The position numbers and the translations under genes are program-made. From CATQHQ01 sp965243805 (GTDB lineage: Bacteria > Gemmatimonadota > Gemmatimonadetes > Longimicrobiales > Gaopeijiaceae): a stretch of DNA of 64,000 nt. Below, piece after piece: positions 30,312-38,772 of this stretch (position 1 is its first letter; each line of letters opens with the position of its first letter). The notes under the pieces are model-generated. The model was not told the origin of the DNA and made no database searches. It was given only the letters and a program-made list of their open reading frames with translations. Location: NCBI GenBank assembly GCA_965243805.1, contig OZ251577.1, forward strand, positions 3,162,001 through 3,226,000, given 5' to 3'.

Positions 30312-31277
30312 ATGTGGCTCTTCCGCGAAGCGAAGTACGCGTTCATAGACCTGCGCAGAAAGGCGTACGTCGTGTCGGGCACGCTTCTCACGCTGGGCGT
30401 GGGCGCCATGATCGTCAACGCCTTCTCCATTGGAAACTGGCAGAACTACGGCGTGGACTTCACCGGCGGCTCCCTGGTGCAGGTGCGCTTCAACGAGCCC
30501 ACCACCGACAACGAGCTCCGAGCGGCGCTGGGGGGCGACGACGCCCCTCCCATCACCCGCTTCGGCGCCGACAACGAGTTCGTGGTGCGCGCTCCCCTAG
30601 CGGACACGGTGGGAATCGACCAGATCGCGGCCGAGATCGGCGGCATGGTGGCGGCCAGCTACGGCGACGGCGCCTTCGAGATCGTCCGCCAAGAGTTGGT
30701 AGGTCCCAAGATCGGCGCGGAGCTCCAGCAGAAGGCCGCGCTGGCCGTCCTCTTCTCCCTGGCGCTCACCCTGGTCTACATCGCCGTGCGCTTCGAGTTT
30801 CGGTTCGGCGTCGCATCGGTGATCGCCACGGCCCACGACGTCCTCCTCACGCTGGGCGTGCTGGCGCTCTTCCGGGTGGAGATATCCCTGCCCACGGTGG
30901 CGGCGATCCTCACGATCCTGGGCTACTCCCTCAACGACACGATCGTCGTATTCGACCGCATACGGGAGAACCTGAACGCCCGGGGCGGCAGGCGGGAGGA
31001 CCCCTACAAGATGGTCAACCGCTCGATCAACGAGACGTTGCCTCGCACCGTGCTGACTTCGGGCACGACGCTGGCCGTGCTCCTCTCGCTACTGATCTTG
31101 GGCGGTGCCGTGATCCGCGACTTCACCATGGTGCTGATCCTGGGCGTCCTGATCGGGACCTACTCGTCGATCTTCATCGCTTCGCCGGCGCTCCTGGAAA
31201 TCCAGAGGCGGTACGGAACCGGCGACGCCAAGGAGAAGCAGAAGAAGCAGAGGGCGAGGACGGCCGCGGCGGTGTGA
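30312..31277 (+). CDS. secF: Protein translocase subunit SecF
   Basis: SecF forms the inner-membrane SecDF complex with the product of the preceding gene. The protein is 321 aa and starts at the ATG at 30312, 45 bases after secD. It shows the first membrane helix, the NYGVDFTGGSLVQVRF segment equivalent to the SecD DLQGG motif, a periplasmic domain, and a five-helix C-terminal bundle with YSLNDTIVVFDRIREN, the SecF signature. The C-terminal tail is Lys/Arg rich and cytoplasmic. The frame stays open upstream through secD, but nothing there resembles SecF. The stop overlaps the GTG start of tatD by four bases. Confidence 0.97.
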   Translation: MWLFREAKYAFIDLRRKAYVVSGTLLTLGVGAMIVNAFSIGNWQNYGVDFTGGSLVQVRFNEPTTDNELRAALGGDDAPPITRFGADNEFVVRAPLADTVGIDQIAAEIGGMVAASYGDGAFEIVRQELVGPKIGAELQQKAALAVLFSLALTLVYIAVRFEFRFGVASVIATAHDVLLTLGVLALFRVEISLPTVAAILTILGYSLNDTIVVFDRIRENLNARGGRREDPYKMVNRSINETLPRTVLTSGTTLAVLLSLLILGGAVIRDFTMVLILGVLIGTYSSIFIASPALLEIQRRYGTGDAKEKQKKQRARTAAAV

Positions 31278-32125
31278 GGCTCACCGACTCGCACTGCCAC
31301 CTCACCGACGACGCGTTCGGCAAAGACAGGCAGGCCGTGGTCGCCCGGGCCCGTGACGCTGGAGTCGAGCGGATCGTATCGGTGGCGTCGGACCTGGAAG
31401 ACGCCGCCGCCGCCCTGGAGCTGGCCCGCGCCCACGAGCCGGCCCGCACGCACGAGCCGGAGCCAGCCCGCGCCCACGAGGGCGTCTGGAGCACGGCGGG
31501 TGTGCACCCCCACGCTGTCACCTCCGCAGGGCTCGGCGCAATAGACGCCCGGGACGCGCGCGCCGCCCTGGACGCGCTCCGGGAAGCACTCGCCCATCCG
31601 CGCTGCGTCGCCGTCGGGGAGACGGGACTGGACTACCACTACGACCACGCGCCTCGCGACGCCCAGCGCCGCAGCTTCCGCCGCCACGCCCAAGTTGCCG
31701 GCGAGACGGGCCTGCCCCTGGTCGTCCACTCCCGCGAGGCGGCGGAGGACACGGCCGCCGTCATCCGGGAGTGCGCCGGCGCGGCGGTCGGCGTGCTCCA
31801 CTGCTTCACCGGGCCGCCCGCCCTTATGGAGACGGCGCTGGACGCGGGCTGGCTCGTGTCCTTCACCGGGACCGTCACCTTCCCCTGGTTCGACGCCGGC
31901 TTGGTTCAAGCCGTGCCGGCGGGCCGCTGGATGATCGAGACCGACTCGCCCTACTTGGCGCCGGTCCCCCGACGAGGCCGGCGAAACGAGCCCGCCTTCG
32001 TCCGTCACGTCGCCGAGGCCGTGGCGCGCCTGCGAGACGAGCCCGTGGCCCAGGTAGCGGCAGACACGTGGAACACGGCCTCCCGGTTCTTCGGTCTCGC
32101 CCCCTCCCAGGAGGTGCTGGCGTGA
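31274..32125 (+). CDS. tatD: TatD family metal-dependent hydrolase (DNase)
   Basis: TatD-type enzymes are TIM-barrel nucleases or amidohydrolases with two metals. All expected ligands are visible: HxH in DSHCHLTD near the N-terminus, Glu in GETGLDYHY, His in VVHSREA, His in LHCFTG and Asp in ETDSPYLAP. Length is 283 aa from the GTG at 31274, which overlaps the secF stop (GTGA). Residues ~55-75 carry an internal duplication (ARAHEPARTHEP, then EPARAHE) in a loop, one of several such short duplications in the window. Its place in the operon reflects co-transcription rather than a shared pathway. Confidence 0.93.
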   Translation: MRLTDSHCHLTDDAFGKDRQAVVARARDAGVERIVSVASDLEDAAAALELARAHEPARTHEPEPARAHEGVWSTAGVHPHAVTSAGLGAIDARDARAALDALREALAHPRCVAVGETGLDYHYDHAPRDAQRRSFRRHAQVAGETGLPLVVHSREAAEDTAAVIRECAGAAVGVLHCFTGPPALMETALDAGWLVSFTGTVTFPWFDAGLVQAVPAGRWMIETDSPYLAPVPRRGRRNEPAFVRHVAEAVARLRDEPVAQVAADTWNTASRFFGLAPSQEVLA

Positions 32126-33951
32126 CGCGGCCCCGCACGCGGCCCCGCATCCGGGTTCTTCCCGACCACGTGGCGAACCAGATCGCGGCCGGCGAAGTGG
32201 TCGAGCGACCGGCGTCGGTGGTCAAGGAGCTGGTGGAGAACTCCCTGGACGCCGGAGCGCAGACGATCCGCGTGTCGGTGGAGCAGGGGGGCAAGGGCCG
32301 CATCCGGGTCGCCGACGACGGGTGCGGGATGGTGCGCCAGGACCTGCTCGCCTGCCTAGACCGCCACGCCACCAGCAAGATCCGCAACGCCGAGGACCTT
32401 CGGGAGATCAGCACCCTGGGCTTTCGAGGCGAGGCCCTGCCGTCGATCGCCGCCGTGTCCAGGATCGTCGTCGAGACCGCCGTCGAAGCAGAGGAGGCTG
32501 GCAGCCGCGTGCGTGCGGCGGCGGGCCGCATCCAGGGCGTCGACGAGATCGCCCGGCGTCGTGGGACGACCGTGGACGTGCGCAACCTCTTCCTCAACAC
32601 CCCCGTTCGGGCGCGCTTCCTTCGCAACGTGGGACTGGAGACCCGAGCCGTCGCCGAAACGCTCCACGCCCTGGCCCTAGCCAACCTGAGTGTGCGCTTC
32701 GTCTTCGAGGCCAACGGCCGGACCCAGCTGGACCTGCCCGCGGGACGCCGCATGGAGGAGCGCGTCGCCGAGATCTGGGAGGACGCGGGGCTGATCCCCG
32801 TATCGCACCAAGAACGCGGCCTCGAGCTGGAGGGCGTGGTGCAGCGACCGGACCGGGCCAGACCCGGCTTCCGACGAGCCCAGCTCTTCGTGAACGGCCG
32901 CCCCTTCCGCGACGGTCGCGTTCTGGCCGCCGGCGATCGGGGCTACCGCACCACGGTGCCGGAAGGGGTCCGCGCTTGGCTCTTCCTCTTTCTCACGATG
33001 CCCCCCGACCAAGTGGACGTGAACGTGCACCCCGGCAAGGCGGAGGTGCGCTTCCGCAACATCGCCGGCGTGGAGGACTTCGTGGAGGCGGCGGTCCGCA
33101 GCGCGCTGGAGGGCTTCGATTCGGCCGCGACGTGGGGCGAGCCGCCGCCAATCCAGCCGCCGACCGTCCAGATGGTTCGCGAACGTCCCCCCGACGGAAC
33201 GGAGCTGGGCGCTGGCCCCTCGGCGGGCGACCGCAACCAGATTCGCCTCTTCCGCGACTCGGACGCCCCCCATGGCCCGGACGGCTCCCCCGGTCCAGAC
33301 GCCTTCCCCGACTCGGACGGCCCAGTGGAGACGGTCCCGACTCTCCCGCCGACGGGCGCCCTCCCTTCCGAGGCTCCCAAGCCCGCCCTCCTCCAAGTCC
33401 ACAACAGCTTCATCCTGGCCGAGACCCGCGACGGCCTGATCATCATCGACCAGCACGCCGCCCACGAGCGAATCCTCTACGAGCGGATCATGGCGCGCTT
33501 CGAAGCCGGCGGCAGCGAAGGCCAGCGGCTCCTCTTCCCCTTCACGGTCCGCCTCACGGCCGCCGAGCTGGATGTGGTCCGATCCGCGTCCGAGCTTCTG
33601 ATCAAGGCTGGCTTCGACGTGGAGCCCTTCGGCGCCGGCGCCCTGCTCGTCCAGGCGGTGCCGAGTCCCCACCCCCACTTCGACGCCGAACGCTGCATCC
33701 GCGAGATGCTGCACGAACTGGCGGAAGGCTCCGACCTGATGCGCGCCGCCCGCAACCAGCACGAACGGGTCGCCATGAGCTTCGCCTGCAAGGGCGCCAT
33801 CAAGGCGGGACAGAAGCTCTCCACCGAGGAGATGCAGGACCTCTTCGACCAGCTCTTCGCCACCGATCTGCCCTACCACGACGTCCACGGCCGCCCAACT
33901 GTAGTGCGCCTGGGGCTGGACGAGCTCCGCCGCAAGTTCCGCCGGTCGTGA
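32122..33951 (+). CDS. mutL: DNA mismatch repair protein MutL
   Basis: MutL couples mismatch recognition by MutS to strand incision. The 609-aa protein starts at the GTG overlapping the tatD stop. The N-terminal GHKL ATPase is intact: ENSLDAGA, DDGCGM, TSKIRNAEDL and LGFRGEALPSI. A Pro/Asp-rich linker (~residues 350-415) precedes the dimerisation domain. That domain has DQHAAHERILYE, which fits the metal-binding endonuclease motif DQHA(x2)E(x4)E, and ACKGAIKAG in place of the ACR motif. The usual C-P-H-G-R-P motif reads D-V-H-G-R-P here, so its cysteine is missing. The protein is therefore probably a nicking MutL with one altered metal-site residue. Confidence 0.96.
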   Translation: MTRPRTRPRIRVLPDHVANQIAAGEVVERPASVVKELVENSLDAGAQTIRVSVEQGGKGRIRVADDGCGMVRQDLLACLDRHATSKIRNAEDLREISTLGFRGEALPSIAAVSRIVVETAVEAEEAGSRVRAAAGRIQGVDEIARRRGTTVDVRNLFLNTPVRARFLRNVGLETRAVAETLHALALANLSVRFVFEANGRTQLDLPAGRRMEERVAEIWEDAGLIPVSHQERGLELEGVVQRPDRARPGFRRAQLFVNGRPFRDGRVLAAGDRGYRTTVPEGVRAWLFLFLTMPPDQVDVNVHPGKAEVRFRNIAGVEDFVEAAVRSALEGFDSAATWGEPPPIQPPTVQMVRERPPDGTELGAGPSAGDRNQIRLFRDSDAPHGPDGSPGPDAFPDSDGPVETVPTLPPTGALPSEAPKPALLQVHNSFILAETRDGLIIIDQHAAHERILYERIMARFEAGGSEGQRLLFPFTVRLTAAELDVVRSASELLIKAGFDVEPFGAGALLVQAVPSPHPHFDAERCIREMLHELAEGSDLMRAARNQHERVAMSFACKGAIKAGQKLSTEEMQDLFDQLFATDLPYHDVHGRPTVVRLGLDELRRKFRRS

Positions 33952-34916
33952 GCACCAAGCCCGACTTGGGCGCCAAGTCCGACTTGAGCGCCAAGCCCGA
34001 CTTCCTGGCCGTCGTCGGTCCCACTGCCACCGGCAAGACCCGCCTCGCGGTCCAGGTGGCCCGCGCCCTCGACGGCGAGATCGTCTCCATGGACTCGCGC
34101 CAAGTGTACAGGGGAATGGACGTGGGCACCGCCAAGGCCACCCCTCGGGAGCAGGCGGGCATCCCCCACCACGGCCTGGACGTCCGCGACCCCGGCCAGC
34201 GCTACGCCGCCGGCGACTTTGCCCGGGATGCGCGAAGGTGGATCGCCGGGATCCGACGGCGTGGTCGAGCGCCGATCCTGGTCGGCGGCACCGGCTTCTA
34301 CCTCAAGGCCCTGACCGATCCGCTCTTCGAGGAGCCGTCGCTGGACCCGCACCGGCGCCGCTCGCTGGAAGACGCGCTCTCCGCGATGCCCCTCGCCGAG
34401 CTGGCCCGCTGGCTGCGCGTCCTCGATCCGCCCAGGGCCGACACCGCGGCTGCCGGGGGCCGCCAGCGGCTGGTCCGGGCCGCGACGATCGCCCTTCTCA
34501 CAGGACGTCCCCTCTCCTGGTGGCACCAGCGCGCGCCGTCTCCCCATCCCCCCTTGCGGGCCGTCGCGTGCCTGCTGGAGGTACCCCCGCCCACGCTGGC
34601 CGAACGGATCGACCGGCGGGTCGCCGCGATCTTCGCCGCCGGCTTGTTGGCGGAAGTCGCCCGTCTGCTGGACGCCGGTTGCGCCCCCGACGCCCCGGGC
34701 CTCGACGGCATCGGCTACCGCGAAGCCGTGGACCACCTGCAAGGACGCATCACGCTGACCGAGGCGATCGACCGCACCCGCGCCGCCACGCGACGCTACG
34801 CTCGCCGCCAGCGCACCTGGTTCCGAGGCCAACTGGGCCCGGCCGTCGTTCGCATCGACGCCACTGCTCCCCTCCACGTCTCCACGCGCAAAGTGGTGGA
34901 CGCCTGGCACCGATGA
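33948..34916 (+). CDS. miaA: tRNA dimethylallyltransferase MiaA
   Basis: MiaA transfers a dimethylallyl group to A37 of tRNAs that read codons starting with U. The 322-aa protein has the P-loop GPTATGKTRLA, DSRQVYRGMDVGTAKAT, the GTGFYLKAL segment, and the C-terminal YARRQRTWFRGQ tail. The GTG start overlaps the mutL stop. Residues 4-17 are a short tandem duplication (KPDLGAKSDLSAKPDF), encoded by ~18-bp repeats immediately before the first core strand FLAVVGPT, so the extra N-terminus is not part of the fold. mutL-miaA is a widely conserved gene pair. Confidence 0.96.
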   Translation: MSTKPDLGAKSDLSAKPDFLAVVGPTATGKTRLAVQVARALDGEIVSMDSRQVYRGMDVGTAKATPREQAGIPHHGLDVRDPGQRYAAGDFARDARRWIAGIRRRGRAPILVGGTGFYLKALTDPLFEEPSLDPHRRRSLEDALSAMPLAELARWLRVLDPPRADTAAAGGRQRLVRAATIALLTGRPLSWWHQRAPSPHPPLRAVACLLEVPPPTLAERIDRRVAAIFAAGLLAEVARLLDAGCAPDAPGLDGIGYREAVDHLQGRITLTEAIDRTRAATRRYARRQRTWFRGQLGPAVVRIDATAPLHVSTRKVVDAWHR

Positions 34917-36103
34917 AGATCGGGCTGACCTGCTACCCCACGTACGGCGGCTCCGGCGCCGTGGCCACGGCCCTGGGGATCGGCTTGGCGGAGCGCGGCC
35001 ACGAGGTCCACTTCGTGTCGTACGCCCAGCCCTTCCGCCTCTCGGGTTTCCGTGAGCGCGTCTACATGCACGAAGTCAAGATCGACCGCTACCCCCTCTT
35101 CGAGCACCCGCCCTACACGCTGGCCCTGGCGGCGGCGATCCACGACACCGCCCTCCGCGAAGAGCTGGACGTGATGCACGTTCACTACGCCATCCCCCAC
35201 GCCACGTCGGCCTGGATCGCCCAGGAGATGCTCGGCGACGACGCGCCGCCCCTCGTCACCACCCTCCACGGCACCGACGTGACGCTGGTCGGCGTGCACC
35301 CGTCCTTCCGTCCGATCACCCGCTTCTCGATCATGCGCTCCCAAGGGGTGACCGCCGTGTCGCACTTCCTCAAGGACGCCACGGTACGGGACTTCCAGGT
35401 GCCGGACGAGCGAATCCAAGTCGTCCCCAACTTCGTGGACACGGAGCTCTTCTGCCCACAGGCAACCCCCTGCCACCGCCGAGCCCTGGCGCCGGGCGGC
35501 GAGAAGATCGTCATGCACGTCTCGAACTTCCGTCCCGTCAAGCGAGTTCCCGATGTGATCCGCATCTTCGCCGGCATCCGCAAGGTCGTACCCGCCCGCC
35601 TAGTCCTGGTGGGCGACGGTCCCGAGCGCTCCCAAGCCGCCGACGCCGCCCGCGAGCTGGGGATCGAGGACCATGTGCTCTTCCTCGGCAAACACGCCGC
35701 CGTCCACGAGCTCCTGGCCTGCGCCGACCTCTTTCTCATGGCCAGCGAGAGCGAGTCGTTCGGATTGGCGGCCTTGGAGGCGATGGCGTGCGGCGCTCCC
35801 GTGGTCGGCTACGCGGCGGGAGGGTTGCCCGAAGTGGTCCCCGACGGCGAGGCGGGATGGCTCGTGGCGCCGGGGGCGGTGGAAGAGGCGACGGAGGCGG
35901 CGGCCGGTCTCCTGCGGGACCCGATACGTGGGCGGCGATTCGGCGAGGCGGCCCGGAGAACGGCGGTGGAGCGGTTCGAGGCCCAGCGGGTTGTACCCAT
36001 GTACGAGGCGTACTACGAGAGCGTCCGCGCCGGGAGCGTCCGCGCCGAGAGCGTCCGCGGCACAGTGCCGACTTTGGGCGCCCAGTCGGGGCGCGGCCGG
36101 TGA
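34913..36103 (+). CDS. bshA: BshA-type glycosyltransferase (N-acetylglucosaminyl-malate synthase)
   Basis: BshA makes GlcNAc-malate from UDP-GlcNAc and malate, the first step of bacillithiol synthesis. The 396-aa GT-B fold (GT4 family) opens with MKIGLTCYPTYGGSGAVAT, the BshA-specific start, followed by GHEVHFVSYAQPFRL and the VHYAIPHATSAW region. The donor-binding E-x7-E pattern occurs in SESFGLAALEAMACG. The ATG overlaps the miaA stop (ATGA). The C-terminus carries a 15-bp tandem repeat encoding ESVRAGSVRAESVRG. No bshB or bshC is in the window, so the pathway must be completed elsewhere. Confidence 0.9.
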   Translation: MKIGLTCYPTYGGSGAVATALGIGLAERGHEVHFVSYAQPFRLSGFRERVYMHEVKIDRYPLFEHPPYTLALAAAIHDTALREELDVMHVHYAIPHATSAWIAQEMLGDDAPPLVTTLHGTDVTLVGVHPSFRPITRFSIMRSQGVTAVSHFLKDATVRDFQVPDERIQVVPNFVDTELFCPQATPCHRRALAPGGEKIVMHVSNFRPVKRVPDVIRIFAGIRKVVPARLVLVGDGPERSQAADAARELGIEDHVLFLGKHAAVHELLACADLFLMASESESFGLAALEAMACGAPVVGYAAGGLPEVVPDGEAGWLVAPGAVEEATEAAAGLLRDPIRGRRFGEAARRTAVERFEAQRVVPMYEAYYESVRAGSVRAESVRGTVPTLGAQSGRGR

Positions 36104-36879
36104 CTTGGTACGAAGCCGTCGTCCTGGGGTTCCTTCAGGGGGCGACCGAGTTCCTGCCCGTCTCCAGCTCCGGGCACTTGGTCATGGGACAGGCGTTTCT
36201 GGGCATCCAACTGCCGGGCGTGGGATTTGAGGTCGCGCTTCACGTGGCCACTCTGGGCTCGGTTCTGCTGGTCTATCGGGACCGGATCGGGACGCTGGTC
36301 GCCGGCGTGGCGCGGCGCGACCGGGACCAGCTCGCCTACGCGGGACTGCTGCTGCTGGCCTCCGTGCCGGCGGGAGTGGCCGGGATCGCCTTCGGCGACT
36401 TCTTCGAGTCGCTCTTCGAGTCCCCGTCGCTTGTGGGCGCGGCGCTGATCGCGACGGGGCTCGCGCTCTGGTCGGCGCGGCGGGCGTTGAACCGGTCGCC
36501 GTCGGCCTCTCCCGGCGTTTGGACGGCGGTGGCCATGGGATTCGCCCAGGCCCTGGCGATCGTGCCGGGAGTGTCGCGCTCCGGCGCCACCGTCGTCGCC
36601 GGCCTGTGGAAGGGCGTGAACCCCTCGGAGGCGGCGGCGTTCTCCTTTCTCATGTCCGTTCCCGCCGTCGCCGGCGCGGCGCTCCTCAAGCTTCCCGATG
36701 CGGCCGGGGCGGGCGTGTCCCTCCCCACCCTGGCCCTCGCGGCGGCGGTCGCCTGCGTGGTCGGCGTGCTCGCCATTCGCACCTTCCAAGCGATGCTGAC
36801 CCGGCGGGCGTTCCACCGCTTCGCGCCCTATCTGTGGGTTGCGGGCGCGGTCCTGATCTGGTTCGGGAGCCGCCCATGA
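36100..36879 (+). CDS. uppP: Undecaprenyl-diphosphatase UppP (BacA family)
   Basis: UppP removes one phosphate from undecaprenyl diphosphate so that the lipid carrier can be reused for peptidoglycan and other surface polymers. The 259-aa polytopic membrane protein has both signature motifs: LQGATEFLPVSSSGHL near the N-terminus and IVPGVSRSGATV in the middle. About eight hydrophobic segments are visible. The GTG start overlaps the bshA stop. Its last codons (GSRP) lie inside a 39-bp duplication that continues into the next gene. Confidence 0.96.
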   Translation: MTWYEAVVLGFLQGATEFLPVSSSGHLVMGQAFLGIQLPGVGFEVALHVATLGSVLLVYRDRIGTLVAGVARRDRDQLAYAGLLLLASVPAGVAGIAFGDFFESLFESPSLVGAALIATGLALWSARRALNRSPSASPGVWTAVAMGFAQALAIVPGVSRSGATVVAGLWKGVNPSEAAAFSFLMSVPAVAGAALLKLPDAAGAGVSLPTLALAAAVACVVGVLAIRTFQAMLTRRAFHRFAPYLWVAGAVLIWFGSRP

Positions 36880-36944
36880 CCCGCCGGGAGGGTGGGGACA
36901 TCCAGGAGCCGCCCATGACGCGCTGGGAGGGCCAGGACGTCCAG
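36867..36944 (+). repeat. 39-bp tandem duplication across the uppP/birA junction
   Basis: Two 39-bp copies (36867-36905 and 36906-36944) both encode EPPMTR(R/W)EGxD(I/V)Q in the birA frame. The first copy contains the uppP stop and the first birA ATG, the second a further ATG. The copies differ at several bases, so the event is not recent. Confidence 0.85.
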
Positions 36945-37742
36945 GAGTGGGCTCGCCGCCTGGGGGCGCCGACGGCCGAGTTCCACGCGCGGATCGACTC
37001 CACCAACGACCGGGCGCGGGAGCTGGTCCGGGCGGGCCTGCCGCTCCCCGCGCTTGTGGTGGCCGACCGGCAGAGCGCCGGCCGGGGCCGACGGGGCCGC
37101 CGCTGGGAGTCGGACACGCCCCTGGGCCTCTGGCTCACCGTTGCCGTGGCGACGGCCCCGTCCTCCACCGCGCACATCCTCCCCCTGCGGATCGGCTTGG
37201 CGGTGGCCCGCGCGCTGGAGTCCCTCGTCCCCGACCTCCGCCTCGCCATCAAGTGGCCCAACGACCTGACGGCCAGTGGCGGCAAGCTCGGCGGAGTCCT
37301 CTGCGAGCGCGTCGGCGATGCCCTGCTGGCCGGGATCGGCCTGAACCTGGCCCACTCTCGGGCCGACCTTCCGCCCGGCCTCGAAACGCCGGCCACCTCC
37401 GTGCTTCTGGAGACGGGCCAACGCCTCTCGCGAGGCCGGGCGCTCCCCCCGGTGTGGACCGCCGCAACGGCGGCCTGCCGCACCTCGGCCCCCAACGGCG
37501 CCTCTTCGCCCAGCGCCGCCCTCGCCCCCACCGAGCGCGCCGCCCTTGACCGGCGCTCGCCGCTGCTGGGCCAGCGCGTCGTGGTGGACGGCGTGGTGCT
37601 CGGCCCCCACGGCGATGCCCGCTCGGTCCGCTCCCTCTCCGCTGTGGCCGGCGGCTTGGCCCCCGACGGCTCCCTCTACGTGCGCGACGAACAGGGCGTC
37701 GCCGCCCGCTTGGTGACGGGCTCCGTCACGCCCTCCCCGTGA
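36876..37742 (+). CDS. birA: Biotin--[acetyl-CoA-carboxylase] ligase (no repressor domain)
   Basis: This enzyme attaches biotin to the biotin carrier protein of carboxylases. Core motifs are the IDSTND segment, the biotinyl-AMP loop GRGRRGRRWES, KWPNDL, and GGKLGGVLCE. With 288 aa and no N-terminal helix-turn-helix it is a catalytic-only type, so it should not act as a bio-operon repressor. Two starts are possible: ATG 36876, overlapping the uppP stop, or ATG 36915. The DNA 36867-36905 is duplicated as 36906-36944, so the two starts sit in copies of the same 39-bp unit; only the second leads directly into the conserved fold. Confidence 0.92.
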   Translation: MTRREGGDIQEPPMTRWEGQDVQEWARRLGAPTAEFHARIDSTNDRARELVRAGLPLPALVVADRQSAGRGRRGRRWESDTPLGLWLTVAVATAPSSTAHILPLRIGLAVARALESLVPDLRLAIKWPNDLTASGGKLGGVLCERVGDALLAGIGLNLAHSRADLPPGLETPATSVLLETGQRLSRGRALPPVWTAATAACRTSAPNGASSPSAALAPTERAALDRRSPLLGQRVVVDGVVLGPHGDARSVRSLSAVAGGLAPDGSLYVRDEQGVAARLVTGSVTPSP

Positions 37743-38611
37743 CCAAGACCGACGCTCCCACCGCCGCGCAGGGCAGGGCCGCGCAGGACGGGGCCGCGGA
37801 GGGCAGGGTGCCGATCCCCTGCCAGCTGGTCGTCGACGTGGGCAACACCGACACCGTCTTCGGCCTCGTCAGCCTCTCCGGCGACGCCGTGCTGCACAAC
37901 TGGCGCGTCCGCACCTACACCTCTCGGACGATCGCAGAGTGCTGCCTTCTCCTGCACGCGCTCCTGAGGCCAGTGCTGGCTCGGGGGACAGTCGTGACGA
38001 GAGGCGTGGTGGGCTCGGTGGTGCCCGCCGCCACCAGCACCGTCGCGTCGGCCGTGGCGTCGGTCGTGGACGGCCCCTTGGTGATCGTGAACGCCGACTC
38101 GGAGCTGCCCATCGTCCTCGACGTGGAAGAGCCCATGACCGTGGGTGTTGACCGAATTGTCAACACTCTGGCTGCGAAGGTCCTCTTCGGCCGAGACGCG
38201 ATTGTCGTGGATCTGGGCACGGCCACTACCTTCGACTGCATCACCGCCCAGGGCGTCTTCAAGGGAGGCGTCATCGCGCCGGGGATCGGGGCCGGACTCG
38301 ACTGGCTGGCCACCCGTACCGCCCAACTGCCAAGGGTGGAGCTGACGCCGCCCAACCGGGTCGTGGGCCGACGCACGGCGGACTGCATCCGGAGCGGCGT
38401 CTTCCACTCGGCGGTCAGCACCCTGGACGGGATCGTGGCGCGACTCAAGGAGGAGTGGAGCGACGCAGACTCGCTGCTGGTGGTCGCCACCGGGGGGTTC
38501 GCGTCGCTGATCGCCCCCCACGCCTCGACGGTGGACCGGATCGAGCACTTTCTCACGTTGCAGGGACTGGCCATCGCCGGCACCCACCTGGCCTCGAACG
38601 GTCCCCCTTGA
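37739..38611 (+). CDS. coaX: Type III pantothenate kinase CoaX
   Basis: CoaX phosphorylates pantothenate, the first committed step of coenzyme A synthesis. The 290-aa ASKHA-fold protein has the phosphate-1 loop DVGNTDTVFG, the GVDRIVNTLAA segment, and the phosphate-2 motif VVDLGTATTFD. The GTG start overlaps the birA stop. An Ala/Gly-rich N-terminal extension (residues ~8-22, three AAxxG units) precedes the first conserved strand QLVVDVGNT and looks like a tandem duplication. The birA-coaX pairing is common in bacteria. The gene ends the secD operon, and the groES promoter region begins at its stop codon. Confidence 0.95.
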   Translation: MTKTDAPTAAQGRAAQDGAAEGRVPIPCQLVVDVGNTDTVFGLVSLSGDAVLHNWRVRTYTSRTIAECCLLLHALLRPVLARGTVVTRGVVGSVVPAATSTVASAVASVVDGPLVIVNADSELPIVLDVEEPMTVGVDRIVNTLAAKVLFGRDAIVVDLGTATTFDCITAQGVFKGGVIAPGIGAGLDWLATRTAQLPRVELTPPNRVVGRRTADCIRSGVFHSAVSTLDGIVARLKEEWSDADSLLVVATGGFASLIAPHASTVDRIEHFLTLQGLAIAGTHLASNGPP

Positions 38612-38636
38612 CCTCCGTCCCGCGATTCCCCACCTT
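38608..38636 (+). promoter_or_regulatory. Possible groESL promoter
   Basis: TTGACC (38608-38613, overlapping the coaX stop) and CACCTT (38631-38636) are 17 bases apart and directly precede the CIRCE operator, which is where the vegetative promoter of a HrcA-controlled operon normally lies. The -10 is weak. Confidence 0.4.
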
Positions 38637-38637
38637 G

Positions 38638-38664
38638 TTAGCACTCACTCCAAGCGAGTGCTAG
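38638..38664 (+). promoter_or_regulatory. CIRCE operator (HrcA binding site) of groESL
   Basis: TTAGCACTC, nine bases, GAGTGCTAG: this matches the CIRCE consensus TTAGCACTC-N9-GAGTGCTAA at 17 of 18 arm positions, with the last base G instead of A. It lies 108 bases before groES. HrcA should repress the operon here and release it on heat stress. hrcA itself is not in the window. Confidence 0.95.
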
Positions 38665-38706
38665 CAATCCGCGAGTGCGTTAGCAACCCGCGAGCGCCAG
38701 CAACCC
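38654..38706 (+). repeat. Tandem copies of the CIRCE right half-site
   Basis: The right arm of CIRCE plus flank is repeated three times in tandem: GCGAGTGCTAGCAATCC (38654-38670), GCGAGTGCGTTAGCAACCC (38671-38689) and GCGAGCGCCAGCAACCC (38690-38706), followed by a decayed GCGGGGG start of a fourth. Only the first copy belongs to a complete operator. The others may be weak extra HrcA half-sites or neutral duplication debris. Confidence 0.75.
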
Positions 38707-38772
38707 GCGGGGGCGGCTCCAACCGTCCCCCTGGGAGCAACCCCCCAATCCCATCCTGAACAGGAGGAAGCG

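Noticed and set aside
30314..31273. Upstream-extended start for tatD through secF
   Set aside because: The frame is open only because of GC-rich codon bias; the conserved protein begins at DSHCHL just after GTG 31274.
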